Part shown: in pieces, positions 7,932 to 17,741 of the stretch
Layout of the letters: every line of letters begins with the position of its first letter
Numbering within the stretch: position 1 is the first letter of the stretch
Source of the DNA: Streptacidiphilus sp. ASG 303
GTDB lineage: Bacteria; Actinomycetota; Actinomycetes; Streptomycetales; Streptomycetaceae
Direction of reading: 5' to 3'
Assembly: GCF_020991365.1 (NCBI RefSeq)
Contig: NZ_JAJLRA010000013.1
Coordinates: 1 to 64,000 of the forward strand
DNA: 64,000 nucleotides
The notes under the pieces: generated by a model
Databases searched by the model: none
What the model was told of the DNA's origin: nothing
Seen by the model: only the letters and a program-made list of their open reading frames with translations
Translations under genes and position numbers: made by a program

Positions 7932-8843
7932 ATGCAGTCGGCCCTGGTGATCGCCAACCCGGCCGCGGGCCGGGACTCCTCCCGGGTACGGCCGGAGGAC
8001 GTCGCGCGCCGCCTGGAGGCGGCCGGCGCGGCGGTCGAACTGGTCCTCACCGAGCACCCCGGACACGCCCGCGGGCTCGCGGCCGCCGCGGCCGCCCCGG
8101 GCGGGCCCGGCACCGTCGTCTCCGTCGGCGGCGACGGCACCGTCCACGACGTGGCGCACGGACTGGTGCACGGCGGCGCCCCGGACCGCCGCCCGGTCCT
8201 GCTGGTGCTGCCCGGAGGCACCGGCAACTCCTTCCACCGGGAGCTCTGGGGGGACCGCTCGTGGCGGTCCACCCTGGACGAGGCCCTGGCCGGCGCGCCG
8301 ACCCGCCGGATCGACCTGGCGCGCATCGAGGAGACCGGCAACCTGGCCGTCCTCGGCGCCTGCTCGGGCGTGGTGGCGCAGGCGCTGGTCACCGTGCGCG
8401 GCGTCACCGGGGTGGCCGGGCGCGACCGCTACGCCGTCGCGGTCGCGGAGACCCTGCGGGATTTCCGCCCCTACCCGGGCCGCGTCCTCGTGGACGGCGA
8501 GGTGGTCCACGAGGGCGCCACCGTCCTCGCCAACGTCGGGGGCGGACGCCGCCGCGGCGGCCGGTTCCTGCTGCTGCCCGGCTCCGTGCTCGACGACGGA
8601 CTGCTCGACGTGTGCGTGGTCGGGGCCGGGATCCCGCTGGGCGACCTGCCGCGGCTCGCCCTCGACGGAGGGCACGTGGACCGCCCCGGGGTGGTCTGCG
8701 CACGCGGCCGCCACATCACGGTCGAACGCACCGACGGACACCCCCTCGTCTTCGAGCAGGACGGGGAGCTGGTCGGGGGCGGCGGCACCCGGTACACCCT
8801 CGACGTCCTGCCCGGCGCGCTCCCGGTGCTCGCGGCCCGCTGA
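7932..8843 (+). CDS. Diacylglycerol/sphingoid-base kinase-like lipid kinase
   Basis: The 303-aa protein is a full-length DAGK-catalytic-domain enzyme: nucleotide-binding VSVGGDGTVHDVAHGL and LPGGTGNSFHREL motifs, then a C-terminal beta-sandwich with DDGLLDVCVV. It should phosphorylate a lipid hydroxyl (diacylglycerol or related) at the inner membrane face using ATP. ATG 7932 is preceded by GGGGAG. A methyltransferase gene follows 62 bases downstream on the same strand. Confidence 0.88.
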   Translation: MQSALVIANPAAGRDSSRVRPEDVARRLEAAGAAVELVLTEHPGHARGLAAAAAAPGGPGTVVSVGGDGTVHDVAHGLVHGGAPDRRPVLLVLPGGTGNSFHRELWGDRSWRSTLDEALAGAPTRRIDLARIEETGNLAVLGACSGVVAQALVTVRGVTGVAGRDRYAVAVAETLRDFRPYPGRVLVDGEVVHEGATVLANVGGGRRRGGRFLLLPGSVLDDGLLDVCVVGAGIPLGDLPRLALDGGHVDRPGVVCARGRHITVERTDGHPLVFEQDGELVGGGGTRYTLDVLPGALPVLAAR

Positions 8844-8905
8844 CGGGGTGCCCGGCGGCGCATATCCGGTTGCGCGGGGTCGCGGCGGCCTGCCAGCCTC
8901 GCCCC

Positions 8906-9751
8906 GTGTCCGCACCCGAGAACCCGTCCGCACCCGGGAGCCCGTCCGCGCCCGGCAATCCATCCGTGCCCGGGAGCCCGCCCGTGCCCGGGAACCCGTC
9001 CGCGTTCGAGGACCTCGTCGCCGAGGGCGAGGCCGTCCCGACCGAGGGCTGGGACTTCTCGTGGTTCGCGGGACGGGCGACCGAGGAGCGTCCGTCCTGG
9101 GGCTACGCGGGACTGCTCGCCGCCAGGATGGCCGAGGCGGAAGCGGCCCTCGACGTCCAGACCGGCGGCGGCGAGGTGCTCGCCTCGGTCCCGGCCGCCC
9201 CGCCGTTCCTCGCGGCCACCGAGTCGTGGCCGCCGAACCTGGAGATCGCGCGGCGCACCCTGGCCCCGCTCGGCGCCGTCGTCGTCCACGTCGACGACAC
9301 GGCCGACCTCCCCTTCCCGTCGGACCGCTTCGACCTGGTGGTGAGCCGGCACCCGACCACGGTCCGCTGGGACGAGGTCCACCGCGTCCTGCGCCCCGGG
9401 GGCACGTACCTCTCCCAGCAGGTGGGCGCGGGGTCCGTCCGGGAGCTGACCGACCTCATGATGGGCCCCCGGCCCGTGCACCCGTCCCGCAGCCCCCTGA
9501 CGGCGGTGGCGGACGCCGAGGCCGCCGGCCTGGAGGTGCTCGACCTGCGCCAGGAGGCGCTGCGGATGGAGTTCCACGACATCGCCGCGGTGGTCCACTT
9601 CCTGCGGAAGGTGGTCTGGATCGTCCCGGGCTTCACGGTGGACGCCCACCGCGGCCGTCTCGCGGAACTCCACGGCTTCATCGAACGGCACGGCCCCTTC
9701 GTCGCCCACGCACAGCGGTTCCTGATCGAGGCCCGGAAACCGGAGCGGTAG
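8906..9751 (+). CDS. Class I SAM-dependent methyltransferase
   Basis: The 281-aa product has the Rossmann methyltransferase pattern in divergent form: VLDVQTGGGEVL (motif I), PFPSDRFDLVVSRHP (post-I acidic/motif II region), and VLRPGGTYLSQQVG (motif III). The GTG start at 8906 is chosen because it is the first in-frame start after the lipid kinase; no strong ribosome site is visible. Residues 5-30 are a Pro/Gly/Ser repeat (APGNPS-type) of about six residues per unit, probably a flexible tail. The substrate is unknown. Confidence 0.78.
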   Translation: MSAPENPSAPGSPSAPGNPSVPGSPPVPGNPSAFEDLVAEGEAVPTEGWDFSWFAGRATEERPSWGYAGLLAARMAEAEAALDVQTGGGEVLASVPAAPPFLAATESWPPNLEIARRTLAPLGAVVVHVDDTADLPFPSDRFDLVVSRHPTTVRWDEVHRVLRPGGTYLSQQVGAGSVRELTDLMMGPRPVHPSRSPLTAVADAEAAGLEVLDLRQEALRMEFHDIAAVVHFLRKVVWIVPGFTVDAHRGRLAELHGFIERHGPFVAHAQRFLIEARKPER

Positions 9752-9847
9752 CGGGCCGCCGGGCCGCCCCGGCCGGGCGGGCGGGCGGGTGCGCCACCGG
9801 CGGCGGCCGGGCGCCGCACGGGCACCCCCGGGGCCGGGAGCTGCCGG

Positions 9848-10669
9848 TCACCGGGCGGCGCGCGCCCCGGCGGCAGGCTCGGCGCACTGCCAGACGCTCT
9901 CGAAGGCCAGCCGGAGGCAGGCCGCGAGCGCCGGGTGCTCGATGTAGAGCGCGGTGGTGGCGCCGGTGCCGGCGACCGGGTCCGGCATGTCGCACAGCAC
10001 GAGCGAGGCGTCGGCGATGACGAGCTTCAGCGGCAGCCCGGCGGTGAACCGGGCCTCCTCCCCCGCCTCGGCGAAGGACCTGACGTTGTCGAGCGTCTCG
10101 GCGTCGTCGAGTGCGTCGTGCGTGTAGACCGCCCGCACCCTGCCGCCCGCCCGGTGCAGCCTGCGGACCACGGCGATGCCCTCGGTGTTGGCGGCCGGGG
10201 CGACGAAGGGCGGCTTGCAGAAGCTCAGCAGTTCACGCCCCGCCTGCTCCTGGATGTCGGCGAACCGCTCGGCGATGGCGCCGGGCTCGCGCAGCACCTC
10301 GATGTAGTCGAGCGGGTCGGTGTGGGTGCGCCCGTCGGACCAGACCGGCAGGAGCGCGGCGGTCAGGGCCGCGGACACCCGCTCCAGCCGGTCCAGGGAC
10401 TCCCGTTGCAGCGTCATCAGCCGGGCGGTGGCGAGCTCGGGTGCGACCGCCGAGAAGGTGGCGACCCTGCCCGGGCGGGCCACGGCGAGCCGGCGCCGCA
10501 CCAGGCCGTCCAGCACGTCGTAGATGCGCTGGCGGGGCACGTCGGCCTCGCGCGCCGCCTCGGCCGCGGTGTACGACTCGCGCCTGACCAGGGCGAGGTA
10601 CACCCGGGCCTCGTAGCGCGACAGCCCCAGGGCGATGAGGTCGTTGACCGGTCCGTCGTCCGCGTCCAC
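9848..10669 (-). CDS. TrmB-like transcriptional regulator
   Basis: The 273-aa protein carries an N-terminal winged helix (residues about 10-75: [30 protein letters not shown]) and a C-terminal domain like the sugar- or effector-binding part of TrmB proteins. GTG 10669 has no ribosome site but a -10-like TAGCGT ends seven bases upstream, as expected for a leaderless mRNA. It is convergent with the methyltransferase and divergent from the secreted protease-like gene, which it might regulate. Confidence 0.75.
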   Translation of the reverse strand: MDADDGPVNDLIALGLSRYEARVYLALVRRESYTAAEAAREADVPRQRIYDVLDGLVRRRLAVARPGRVATFSAVAPELATARLMTLQRESLDRLERVSAALTAALLPVWSDGRTHTDPLDYIEVLREPGAIAERFADIQEQAGRELLSFCKPPFVAPAANTEGIAVVRRLHRAGGRVRAVYTHDALDDAETLDNVRSFAEAGEEARFTAGLPLKLVIADASLVLCDMPDPVAGTGATTALYIEHPALAACLRLAFESVWQCAEPAAGARAAR

Positions 10670-11021
10670 GGCGTCACGCTACCGCCGATCGGCGCCGGGC
10701 CGCCGCAGCCCTCCCGGATCGGCGGCCGGGCGCTGCGGCCCGCCGCTCCCCCGCCCCGGCGCCCCCGGCCCTCCACCTGATCTTGACGCTTCCGGGGGGA
10801 AGTCTTTGCCAATGCACCCGTGGCCCCCCGGAGCGGCGGTCCCTAGCATCATCGATTGCCACCACTCATCGGGGTGGCACCCCTCACCCCTGAATGCGCG
10901 CTCCTCGAAGCCCGCCGGCAGCTGTGGACCCGTCATGTCCCGGATCATGTGTTGTCATGAACTGGACATAGCAGGCGAACTCCCCGCCGCAGGGCCCCCG
11001 ACCCCCTTGGAGGGCAGTCAC
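10670..11021. other. Divergent intergenic region, no gene seen
   Basis: These 352 bases separate the TrmB-like gene from the secreted protease-like gene. A rightward TTGACG at 10783 and a TAGCAT at 10844 are possible promoter elements but are not paired at proper spacing. AT content rises around 10925-10975. No reading frame with support is present. Confidence 0.5.
10676..10681 (-). promoter_or_regulatory. Leaderless-type -10 of the TrmB-like gene
   Basis: Read leftward, TAGCGT is followed by six bases and then the GTG start. The same geometry (TAxxxT, six bases, start codon) recurs at 20703, 37889 and 42469 in this window, supporting a leaderless transcript. Confidence 0.5.
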
Positions 11022-12968
11022 TTGCGTTCGCAGAACACGGACCACGGGAGATCCGGCCGACTCGGCCGGATGACCCGTCGCGGGGCCACCGCCCTGCTGT
11101 CCACCGCGGCCCTGGTGTCCGGCGGCATGCTGGCCGCCGCACCCCAGGCGCTGGCCGCCGCGCCGGCCGCCGCCCCCGCGGCCCACACCGCGCACAGCAA
11201 CCCCGTCACCAACCCGTACAGCCCGGCCTACGGGCACGACTACCGCCACGGCGTCGTGCCGACCCTCGGCACGCACGCGAAGATGAAGGCCTGGGCCAAG
11301 GCCAACCAGCAGGCGAGCGTCGCGACCGGAACGCAGACGCTCTCCTACGGCGGCGGTGTCGACGGCATCGGCGTCCAGAGCGGGCACTCCAAGGTCTACC
11401 TGGTCTTCTACGGGACCCAGTGGGGCACCCAGAGCACCAACAGCAGCGGGGACCTGACGTTCTCCGGCGACGCGAACGGCGCCGCCGCCGCCGCCCAGGA
11501 GATGTTCAAGGGCATCGGCACCGGCAACGAGCGGTGGTCGGCCGAGCTGACGCAGTGGTGCGACGGCCCGAACGTGCCGACCGGCGCGACCAGCTGCCCG
11601 GCGAACGCCAACTTCATCCCGTACCAGAGCGGCGGCGTGCTGAGCGGCGTGTGGTACGACAACTCGGCGGCCTCGCCGAGCGCCGCCACCGGCCACCAGC
11701 TCGGCGTCGAGGCCGTCAAGGCGGCCAGCCACTTCGGCAACACCACCGCGGCGGCGAACCGGAACGCCTACTACGTCATCCTCTCGCCGCACGGCACCAA
11801 CCCGGACAACTACCAGGGCCAGTACTGCGCCTGGCACGACTGGAACGGCGACACCACGCTGACCGGCGGTGCGGTCTCCTCGACCGTCGGCGACGTCGCC
11901 TTCAGCAACCAGCCGTACAACATCGACTCGGGCGCGGGCTGCGGCGTCGGCTTCGTCAACTCCCCCGGCACCCTCGACGGCTGGACCATGACGCTCGGCC
12001 ACGAGTGGCACGAGATGATGTCGGACCAGAACCCGGCCGGCGGCTGGACCAACCACACCGGCAGCTCGTACAACGGCCAGGAGAACTCCGACGAGTGCGC
12101 CTGGATCGCGCCCGGCAGCACCGGCGGCGCGGCCAACGTCACCATGGGCACCGGCACCTTCGCCGAGCAGGCCAGCTGGTCGAACGACACCAACTCCTGC
12201 GCCATCTCGCACGCGATCGTCGGCGGCACCACGGGCAACACGGTCACCGTGAACAACCCCGGCAACCAGAGCGGCACCGTGGGCACCGCCGTCTCCCTGC
12301 AGATGTCGGGCTCGGACTCGGCCTCGGGCCAGACGCTCACCTACACCGCGACCGGGCTCCCGGCCGGGCTGTCCATCTCCTCCGGCGGCCTGATCAGCGG
12401 CACCCCGACCACGGCGGGCACCTCCTCCGTGACCGTCACCGCCAAGGACGGCACGGGCGCCACCGGCAGCACCTCCTTCACCTGGACCGTCGGCACCACC
12501 GGCGGCGGCTGCCCGAGCCCGGGCCAGAAGCTCGGCAACCCCGGGTTCGAGACCGGCACCGCCGCCCCCTGGACCGCCAGCACCGGCGTGGTCGACAACT
12601 CCACCGGTGAGCCCGCCCACTCGGGCAGCTGGAAGGCCTGGATGAACGGCTACGGCAGCGCCCACACGGACACCGTCTCCCAGTCGGTGACCATCCCGGC
12701 CGGCTGCAAGGCGACCTTCTCCTTCTACCTGCACGTCGACACCGCGGAGACCACCACGACCTCCGCCTACGACAAGCTGACCGTCCAGGTCGGCAGCACC
12801 ACCCTCGCCACCTACTCCAACCTGAACGCGGCCACCGGCTACGCCCTCAAGTCCTTCGACCTGTCCGGCTACGCCGGGCAGACGGTGACCCTCAAGTTCA
12901 CCGGCACCGAGGACTCCAGCCTCCAGACCTCGTTCGTCCTCGACGACACCGCCCTGAACGCCTCCTGA
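11022..12968 (+). CDS. Secreted metalloprotease-like protein with Ig-like and C-terminal jelly-roll domains
   Basis: The TTG at 11022 is chosen because GGAGGG (11009-11014) precedes it; ATG 11070 is an in-frame alternative. The 648-aa product starts with an Arg-rich n-region, hydrophobic core and AxA site (signal peptide to about residue 45). The catalytic-looking region (about 60-400) has [13 protein letters not shown] at 326-338 with a following ENSDECAW, suggestive of metal binding but not a textbook HExxH. A putative Ig (He_PIG) domain (about 405-490, [22 protein letters not shown]) and a C-terminal NPGFE carbohydrate-binding-like domain (about 505-648) follow. It is extracellular; the enzymatic activity is inferred. 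Confidence 0.7.
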   Translation: MRSQNTDHGRSGRLGRMTRRGATALLSTAALVSGGMLAAAPQALAAAPAAAPAAHTAHSNPVTNPYSPAYGHDYRHGVVPTLGTHAKMKAWAKANQQASVATGTQTLSYGGGVDGIGVQSGHSKVYLVFYGTQWGTQSTNSSGDLTFSGDANGAAAAAQEMFKGIGTGNERWSAELTQWCDGPNVPTGATSCPANANFIPYQSGGVLSGVWYDNSAASPSAATGHQLGVEAVKAASHFGNTTAAANRNAYYVILSPHGTNPDNYQGQYCAWHDWNGDTTLTGGAVSSTVGDVAFSNQPYNIDSGAGCGVGFVNSPGTLDGWTMTLGHEWHEMMSDQNPAGGWTNHTGSSYNGQENSDECAWIAPGSTGGAANVTMGTGTFAEQASWSNDTNSCAISHAIVGGTTGNTVTVNNPGNQSGTVGTAVSLQMSGSDSASGQTLTYTATGLPAGLSISSGGLISGTPTTAGTSSVTVTAKDGTGATGSTSFTWTVGTTGGGCPSPGQKLGNPGFETGTAAPWTASTGVVDNSTGEPAHSGSWKAWMNGYGSAHTDTVSQSVTIPAGCKATFSFYLHVDTAETTTTSAYDKLTVQVGSTTLATYSNLNAATGYALKSFDLSGYAGQTVTLKFTGTEDSSLQTSFVLDDTALNAS

Positions 12969-12986
12969 CACGGCGTCGTCCCAGCC

Positions 12987-13020
12987 CTGTGGGGGCGGTC
13001 CGCCCGGACCGCCCCCACAG
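12987..13020 (+). terminator. Terminator after the protease-like gene
   Basis: A perfect 15-bp stem (12987-13001 with 13006-13020) closes a 4-base loop, 18 bases after the stop codon. There is no T tract, as usual in these GC-rich genomes. Confidence 0.85.
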
Positions 13021-13057
13021 GCGCGCACCGCAGCACACCCCAGCTCCAGGAGGACCC

Positions 13058-13567
13058 ATGCCCCCCCGACCGGACCGCCGGCGCAGCCGGCCCGCGACCG
13101 GAGCCCTGCTCGCCCTCGTCCTGACCGCCGGCGCCGCCGCCTGCTCGTCGGGCGGCGGCCTCCCCGCCTCCGGCGGCCGTCCGCCGGCGACGGCGGGGGG
13201 CACCGCGACGGCGTCCGCGTCCGACCCCGGTACGCCGGCGGCCGGAGCGGTCACCCTCGACGAACGCTCCGCCGGGACCACCGTCCGGGTGCGCACCGGA
13301 ACGGCCGTCACGGTCCTGCTCCACAGCACCTACTGGTCGATCCCCGCGGCCTCCGCCCCGAAGGTGCTGGCACCAGCCGCCGACGGCGCGACCAGCCCCG
13401 GCGCGACCTGCCGGCCCGGCGGCGGCTGCGGCACCACCACCGCCCGCTTCACCGCGCGGCAGCCGGGAACCGCCCGCATCACCGCCTCCCGGAGGTCCTG
13501 CGGGGAGGCGAAGCCCTGCTCACCGGCCCAGTCCTCCTACGACGTCACGGTGGCGGTCACCGGCTGA
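13058..13567 (+). CDS. Lipoprotein, chagasin-like (I42) protease-inhibitor family
   Basis: The 169-aa protein has a signal peptide ending in lipobox TAGAAAC, so it should be lipid-anchored outside the membrane. The mature part after a low-complexity linker (VTLDERSAGTTVRVRTGTAVTVLLHSTYWS...) and the later GTTTARFTARQPGTARITASR pattern resemble the Ig-like fold of chagasin-type cysteine-protease inhibitors. ATG 13058 follows AGGAGG. It lies immediately behind the protease-like gene but after a strong terminator, so it probably has separate transcription. The inhibitor function is inferred from fold resemblance only. Confidence 0.62.
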   Translation: MPPRPDRRRSRPATGALLALVLTAGAAACSSGGGLPASGGRPPATAGGTATASASDPGTPAAGAVTLDERSAGTTVRVRTGTAVTVLLHSTYWSIPAASAPKVLAPAADGATSPGATCRPGGGCGTTTARFTARQPGTARITASRRSCGEAKPCSPAQSSYDVTVAVTG

Positions 13568-13761
13568 CGCCGCCCGCATCCCGCGGCGATGCGGCCCGTT
13601 CGGCGGCCGGACACGGCCGGCACCGCGGGGCGGCGCCGCGGCAGGTGGAGCGGCGCCCGCCGCGAACGCCGTCCCGGCGGTACCGCCGCCGCCCGCCGCC
13701 CGCTGCCCGCCGGGGATCATCGCCTCCACCGGTCGGGACCGCCCGGCGGCCGGCCCGCGGA

Positions 13762-14529
13762 TCAGCGTCCGCGCTCGGCTCCGCCGTTGACCTGGACCAC
13801 CTGCGCCGTGATCTGGCCGGCCTCGGGGGAGGCGAGCCAGCGGACCGTCGCGGCGACGTCCTCCGGCAGGCCGGCGCGCCCGGTGTCGGTCTGGGCGACG
13901 AGCGTCCGCTCGCGCTCGGCGGACAGGGCGCCCCGGAAGAACTCGGTGTCCGCCACATAGCCGGGGGCGACGACGTTCACGGTGACGCCGCGGGGGCCGA
14001 GCTCGGCCGACAGGTCGTAGGCGTAGGGGTGGAGGGCGGCCTTGGACCCGCCGTAGGAGCCCGATCCGGAGCCCCGGTACGCCGCGATCGAGCTGACGAG
14101 CACCACCCTGCCGCCCGGGGTCGCCAGACGGTCCTTCAGCGCCTCGGTGAGGAGGACGGCCGTCAGCGTGTTCGCGCGGAAGTTCTGCTCCCAGTGCCAG
14201 GCCGTCCCGGCGAGGCCCCCGGTCCGGTCTGCGGGGGCGCCCAGGGCCGCGTTGCCGCCGGCGCTGTTGACCAGGACATCGACCCGGTCCCACCGCTCGC
14301 CCACGGCCTTCGCCGCGTGCTCCGCCCCGGCCGGGTCGGCCAGGTCGGCCGCCACGGCCAGGGGGGCCGGGATGCCGGGGAAGGCGGTGCGGAGCCGGGC
14401 TGCCGCCCGGTCCAGCACCTCCGCGCGCCGCCCGACCAGGACCAGCTGCTCGCCGTCGGCCGCGAAGGCCTCCGCGACGCCGAACCCGATGCCCGTGCCG
14501 CCACCGCTGATGACGACCACTCGTGCCAT
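13762..14529 (-). CDS. Short-chain dehydrogenase/reductase
   Basis: The 255-aa SDR has the NAD(P)-binding GGGTGIGFG near the N-terminus, NSAGG in the central strand, catalytic SYGGSKAAL (Tyr and Lys) with an upstream VSSIAAYRG Ser, and ends APGYVADTEFF. It should oxidise or reduce a carbonyl/alcohol. ATG 14529 follows GGAGG. It converges on the lipoprotein gene; a small hairpin (CCGCATC/GATGCGG, 13574-13594) lies between them. Confidence 0.9.
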   Translation of the reverse strand: MARVVVISGGGTGIGFGVAEAFAADGEQLVLVGRRAEVLDRAAARLRTAFPGIPAPLAVAADLADPAGAEHAAKAVGERWDRVDVLVNSAGGNAALGAPADRTGGLAGTAWHWEQNFRANTLTAVLLTEALKDRLATPGGRVVLVSSIAAYRGSGSGSYGGSKAALHPYAYDLSAELGPRGVTVNVVAPGYVADTEFFRGALSAERERTLVAQTDTGRAGLPEDVAATVRWLASPEAGQITAQVVQVNGGAERGR

Positions 14530-14838
14530 GTCCTCCGCCTCTCGTGGATGTCCCGCCGTCCTCGGCGCGGTGCCGCGCGGCCCGGACCCGGCGGGCGGTC
14601 CGGGGCCGGGGTCCACTCTGCCGCACCGCCGGACGGCAGCGGCGTCCCCCCGGTCCGCGGTTCGACCCGCGGGCGGTCCGCCGCCCGGGCCGTCAACGCG
14701 TCCGCAAGGGATCCGGATCCGGAGCCGGCCCGGTGGAGCCGGGTGGCGACCCGTTCGCGGACGCGGCGCGTGGACGCGCTCCGACCTGGCGGGGCATCCG
14801 GGACGCGGCCGCGCGGCGGGTCCCGCTACAGTGCGGAG
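14530..14838. other. Divergent intergenic region, no gene seen
   Basis: This 309-base stretch between the SDR and the small hypothetical gene carries both promoters by necessity, but no convincing -35/-10 pair or dyad was found. Confidence 0.4.
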
Positions 14839-15261
14839 GTGGTCGACGAACAGGCATACGCAAGCATCGTGTTCTGGCGGCGCAGCCGGTGGAACGGCGC
14901 CCGCTGCGAACCGCTCCTGGTGACCCTGCACGGGGACCGGCTGCGGGCCTGCGACCGCGACGGCGGCGAGGTCCTCGCCGCCGCGGCCGGCCAGGCCGCC
15001 GCCCGCCTGTCCCGGCTCGGCACCCTCACGCTCACCGTCGGCGGGCGCGCGTACGCGCTCGTCGGACGCGGCGGCGCCCAGTCGCCCGCGCCGAGCCGCC
15101 TCCAGCAGGAGGGGTGCGCCGCCTTCCTCACCGACCACCCCGCCTCGGTCGCCCCTCGCCGGGCGGGCCTGCTCGACCAGGTCCTCAACGGCTCGGCCGC
15201 AGCGCACATGCGCACCTGGGCCGACGCCCTCGCCGCCGCGGGCGCCGCCGTGGAGCTTTGA
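14839..15261 (+). CDS. Hypothetical protein, 140 aa
   Basis: Coding character is good from GTG 14839 to the TGA at 15259-15261. The product begins VVDEQAYASIVFWRRSRWNG, has a beta-rich first half (LLVTLHGDRLRACDRDGGEVL, then LTLTVGGRAYALVGRG) and an amphipathic C-terminal helix. The first half could be a PH-like or similar small barrel, but no family is recognised. There is no signal peptide or membrane segment, so it is cytosolic. A GGAG-like site overlaps 14835-14838 too closely, so the start is uncertain. Confidence 0.55.
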   Translation: MVDEQAYASIVFWRRSRWNGARCEPLLVTLHGDRLRACDRDGGEVLAAAAGQAAARLSRLGTLTLTVGGRAYALVGRGGAQSPAPSRLQQEGCAAFLTDHPASVAPRRAGLLDQVLNGSAAAHMRTWADALAAAGAAVEL

Positions 15262-15732
15262 CGGCCGGCCCTCCGGACGCGCCGGCCGGGACACCCGGAC
15301 CGGTACGGCCCCGGCTGCGGCGCACCCCTGAGCGGGGCGCACCCCCGACCCGCACACCCCTGAGCGGGACACGTCCCACCGGCGGACCCGGGCCGTACGA
15401 CGCATCACTGTCAGGGCGTTGACAAGTAAACCGGTTCAGCACGACCATCGTCTCAGCACTCCCGGTGCACCGCCGTGTCGGCGGTCCACCGCGCCGGCAC
15501 CCGTGTCAGGGCAGCGCATCGCGTCGAGGCGGCCCGAGGACCGGTGTTCCGGAGGAGTCGGCGATCCCGGGATGCCCCGCCGCAGCGGCACGCTGCCCGG
15601 CACCCGTGCACATCCCCCCCGCCACCGATCCACCCACCGATCCACCCATCGGTCCGGCAACGCCGGGACGCGGGGCGGCTGCGCGCCGTCCGGAGGCACC
15701 GCGTCGGCCGTCGTCCGGTCAAGGAGCTTCCC
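15262..15732. other. 471-base region upstream of the mannanase gene
   Basis: It holds two short direct repeats (CACCCCTGAGCGGG near 15322 and 15355), the candidate mannanase promoter at 15419 and then about 280 bases of leader without a supported reading frame. The long leader may carry regulation, but no riboswitch-like structure was recognised. Confidence 0.5.
15419..15448 (+). promoter_or_regulatory. Candidate promoter with AACCGGTT operator
   Basis: A perfect -35 TTGACA (15419-15424) is followed after 18 bases by a weak GACCAT. The spacer contains AAACCGGTTC, whose core AACCGGTT (15429-15436) is a palindrome with a central CG, as in LacI-family operators that control glycosidase genes. 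Control of the downstream mannanase by a sugar-responsive repressor is inferred. Confidence 0.45.
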
Positions 15733-17544
15733 ATGGAACACCGCAGAAACCGCGTCAGGGCGTGGCTCGCCGGCCCGGTCACGGCACTGGCCGTGCTGTC
15801 GGCCGCCGGGCTGGCGCAGATCCCGCAGGCGGACGCCGCCACGGCCGCCTGCCAGGTGCAGTACCAGGTCACCAACGACTGGGGGTCCGGCGCCACCGTC
15901 AACGTGGTCGTCACCAACAACGACGCCTCGGCCGTGAACGGCTGGACGCTGGGCTGGACCTTCCCCGGCGGCCAGACCTTCGCGGACATCTGGGGCGCCA
16001 CGAAGACCCAGTCCGGCGCCTCGGCCTCCGCCACCAACGTCGACTACGACGCCGTCATCCCCGCGAACGGGGGGTCGGTGAGCTTCGGCTTCAACCTCGC
16101 CTACAGCGGCGCGAACCCCTCCCCCGGCGGCTTCACCCTGAACGGCGCCGCCTGCGGCGGGACCGGGCCGACCCCGACCCCCACCCCGACCGCGACGCCG
16201 ACCCCCACCCCCACGCCCACGCCCACGACGACGACGCCCGACCCGACCGGCAGCCCGACCCCGACGCCCACGGACACGGCACCGGCCGGCAACCTGGCCC
16301 TGCACCGGCCGGTCACCTCCTCGTCCAACGAGGGCGCCGGCCTCACCGCGGACCTGGCCGTCGACGGCGACCGCACCACCCGCTGGTCCAGCGCGTACAG
16401 CGATCCGCAGTGGATCCAGGTCGACCTGGGCGCCACCCGCCCGATCCGGCAGGTGACCCTGCGCTGGGAGGCCGCCTACGGCCGTGGGTACCGCATCGAG
16501 ACCTCCGACGACGCCGTGAACTGGACGACGGTCCACAGCACCACCACCGGCACCGGCGGCGTCGAGAACCTCGCCGTCTCGGGCAGCGGGCGCTACGTGC
16601 GCCTGTACGGCACGGCCCGCGGCACCGGCTGGGGCTACTCCCTGTACGAGTTCGAGGTCTACGCCGTCCCGCCCGCCCCGACCGGACCGGACTGCGGACA
16701 GGAGCCGGCCGACCCCGGGGCGAACTCCAAGGCCCGCAACCTGCTCTGCTACCTCAGGACCCACGCGTACGTCAGCGGGCAGACCGACGCCCCCGACTCG
16801 GACAAGGTGAAGGCGCTGACCGGGCGCTACCCGGCCATCACGGCCTTCGACTTCATGGAGTACACCAACGGCAGCATCCAGACCCAGAGCGTCATCGACT
16901 GGTACAACGCCCACCACGGCATCGTCGCCTTCCAGTGGCACTGGTACTGCCCGCACGGCGGCAACTACTCGGCGCCGTGCGACTTCGTGCCCGACCTCGG
17001 CAACCCCTCGTCGAAGCTCTACCAGGACATCGACCTGGTCGTTCGGGAGCTGAGGAAGATGGGCGACGCCGGCATCCCGGTGATGTTCCGCCCGCTGCAC
17101 GAGAGCAACAACAACTACATGTGGTGGACGAAGAAGGGCCAGGACGCGTACAAGCAGCTGTGGCGGCTGATCTTCCAGCGGGCGCAGCTGGCCGGGGTGC
17201 ACAACGTGGTGTGGGTGTTCAACGGCATGGCGAGCGGGCAGGGCACCTCGCTGTCCTCCTGGTACCCGGGCGACGCCTACGTGGACCTGGTCACCTCCGA
17301 CTACTACCAGGGCTCCGGCGACTACTCCACGACCAGGGCCGTCGGCAGCGGCAAGACGGTGGGCGTGGCGGAGACGTTCAGCCCGCTCAACCCGTCCGGC
17401 GACCCGGCGTGGAACTACTTCGTCGTGTGGGCCTCGCGCGACTGGGCCGGCAGCGGGAAGGACGTCCAGGGGCTGTGGAGGACCGCCATGGCCGACCCGA
17501 GGACGATCTCCCTCGACCAGCTCCCCGACATGACCCGGTGGTGA
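15733..17544 (+). CDS. Secreted GH26 beta-mannanase with CBM2 and CBM32-like domains
   Basis: The 603-aa protein starts with a signal peptide (cut near ADAATAA, about residue 37), then a CBM2 cellulose-binding domain (about 40-143, with the expected surface Trp residues), a Thr-Pro linker (about 145-185), a discoidin/CBM32-like domain (about 188-315, NLALHRPVTSSSNEG to YSLYEFEVYAV) and a GH26 catalytic domain (about 325-603). The likely acid/base is Glu457 in PLHESNNN and the nucleophile Glu547 in VGVAETFSP. It should cleave beta-1,4-mannan outside the cell while bound to plant polysaccharide. ATG 15733 has AAGGAG upstream. Confidence 0.9.
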   Translation: MEHRRNRVRAWLAGPVTALAVLSAAGLAQIPQADAATAACQVQYQVTNDWGSGATVNVVVTNNDASAVNGWTLGWTFPGGQTFADIWGATKTQSGASASATNVDYDAVIPANGGSVSFGFNLAYSGANPSPGGFTLNGAACGGTGPTPTPTPTATPTPTPTPTPTTTTPDPTGSPTPTPTDTAPAGNLALHRPVTSSSNEGAGLTADLAVDGDRTTRWSSAYSDPQWIQVDLGATRPIRQVTLRWEAAYGRGYRIETSDDAVNWTTVHSTTTGTGGVENLAVSGSGRYVRLYGTARGTGWGYSLYEFEVYAVPPAPTGPDCGQEPADPGANSKARNLLCYLRTHAYVSGQTDAPDSDKVKALTGRYPAITAFDFMEYTNGSIQTQSVIDWYNAHHGIVAFQWHWYCPHGGNYSAPCDFVPDLGNPSSKLYQDIDLVVRELRKMGDAGIPVMFRPLHESNNNYMWWTKKGQDAYKQLWRLIFQRAQLAGVHNVVWVFNGMASGQGTSLSSWYPGDAYVDLVTSDYYQGSGDYSTTRAVGSGKTVGVAETFSPLNPSGDPAWNYFVVWASRDWAGSGKDVQGLWRTAMADPRTISLDQLPDMTRW

Positions 17545-17648
17545 GCCGGGTCCTGCGGCCGCCGACGGATCGCTGACGGCCCGTCGACATCCGGCGACAG
17601 GTAACTGACGGACCGTCACCGGTTCAGCACCGGAACACCGCCGGACCA

Positions 17649-17684
17649 CCGCCGGCCGCTCCCCGCCCGGGGACCGGCCGGCGG
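17649..17684. terminator. Bidirectional hairpin between convergent genes
   Basis: CCGCCGGCCG (17649-17658) pairs with CGGCCGGCGG (17675-17684), and the loop contains a second 5-bp stem. It lies between the convergent mannanase and phosphatase genes. Confidence 0.6.
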
Positions 17685-17741
17685 TGCCCGTACCGGGCGG
17701 CCGTGCCCGGCCCCGCCCGCGCCGGGCCCGGGCGGGCGGGG

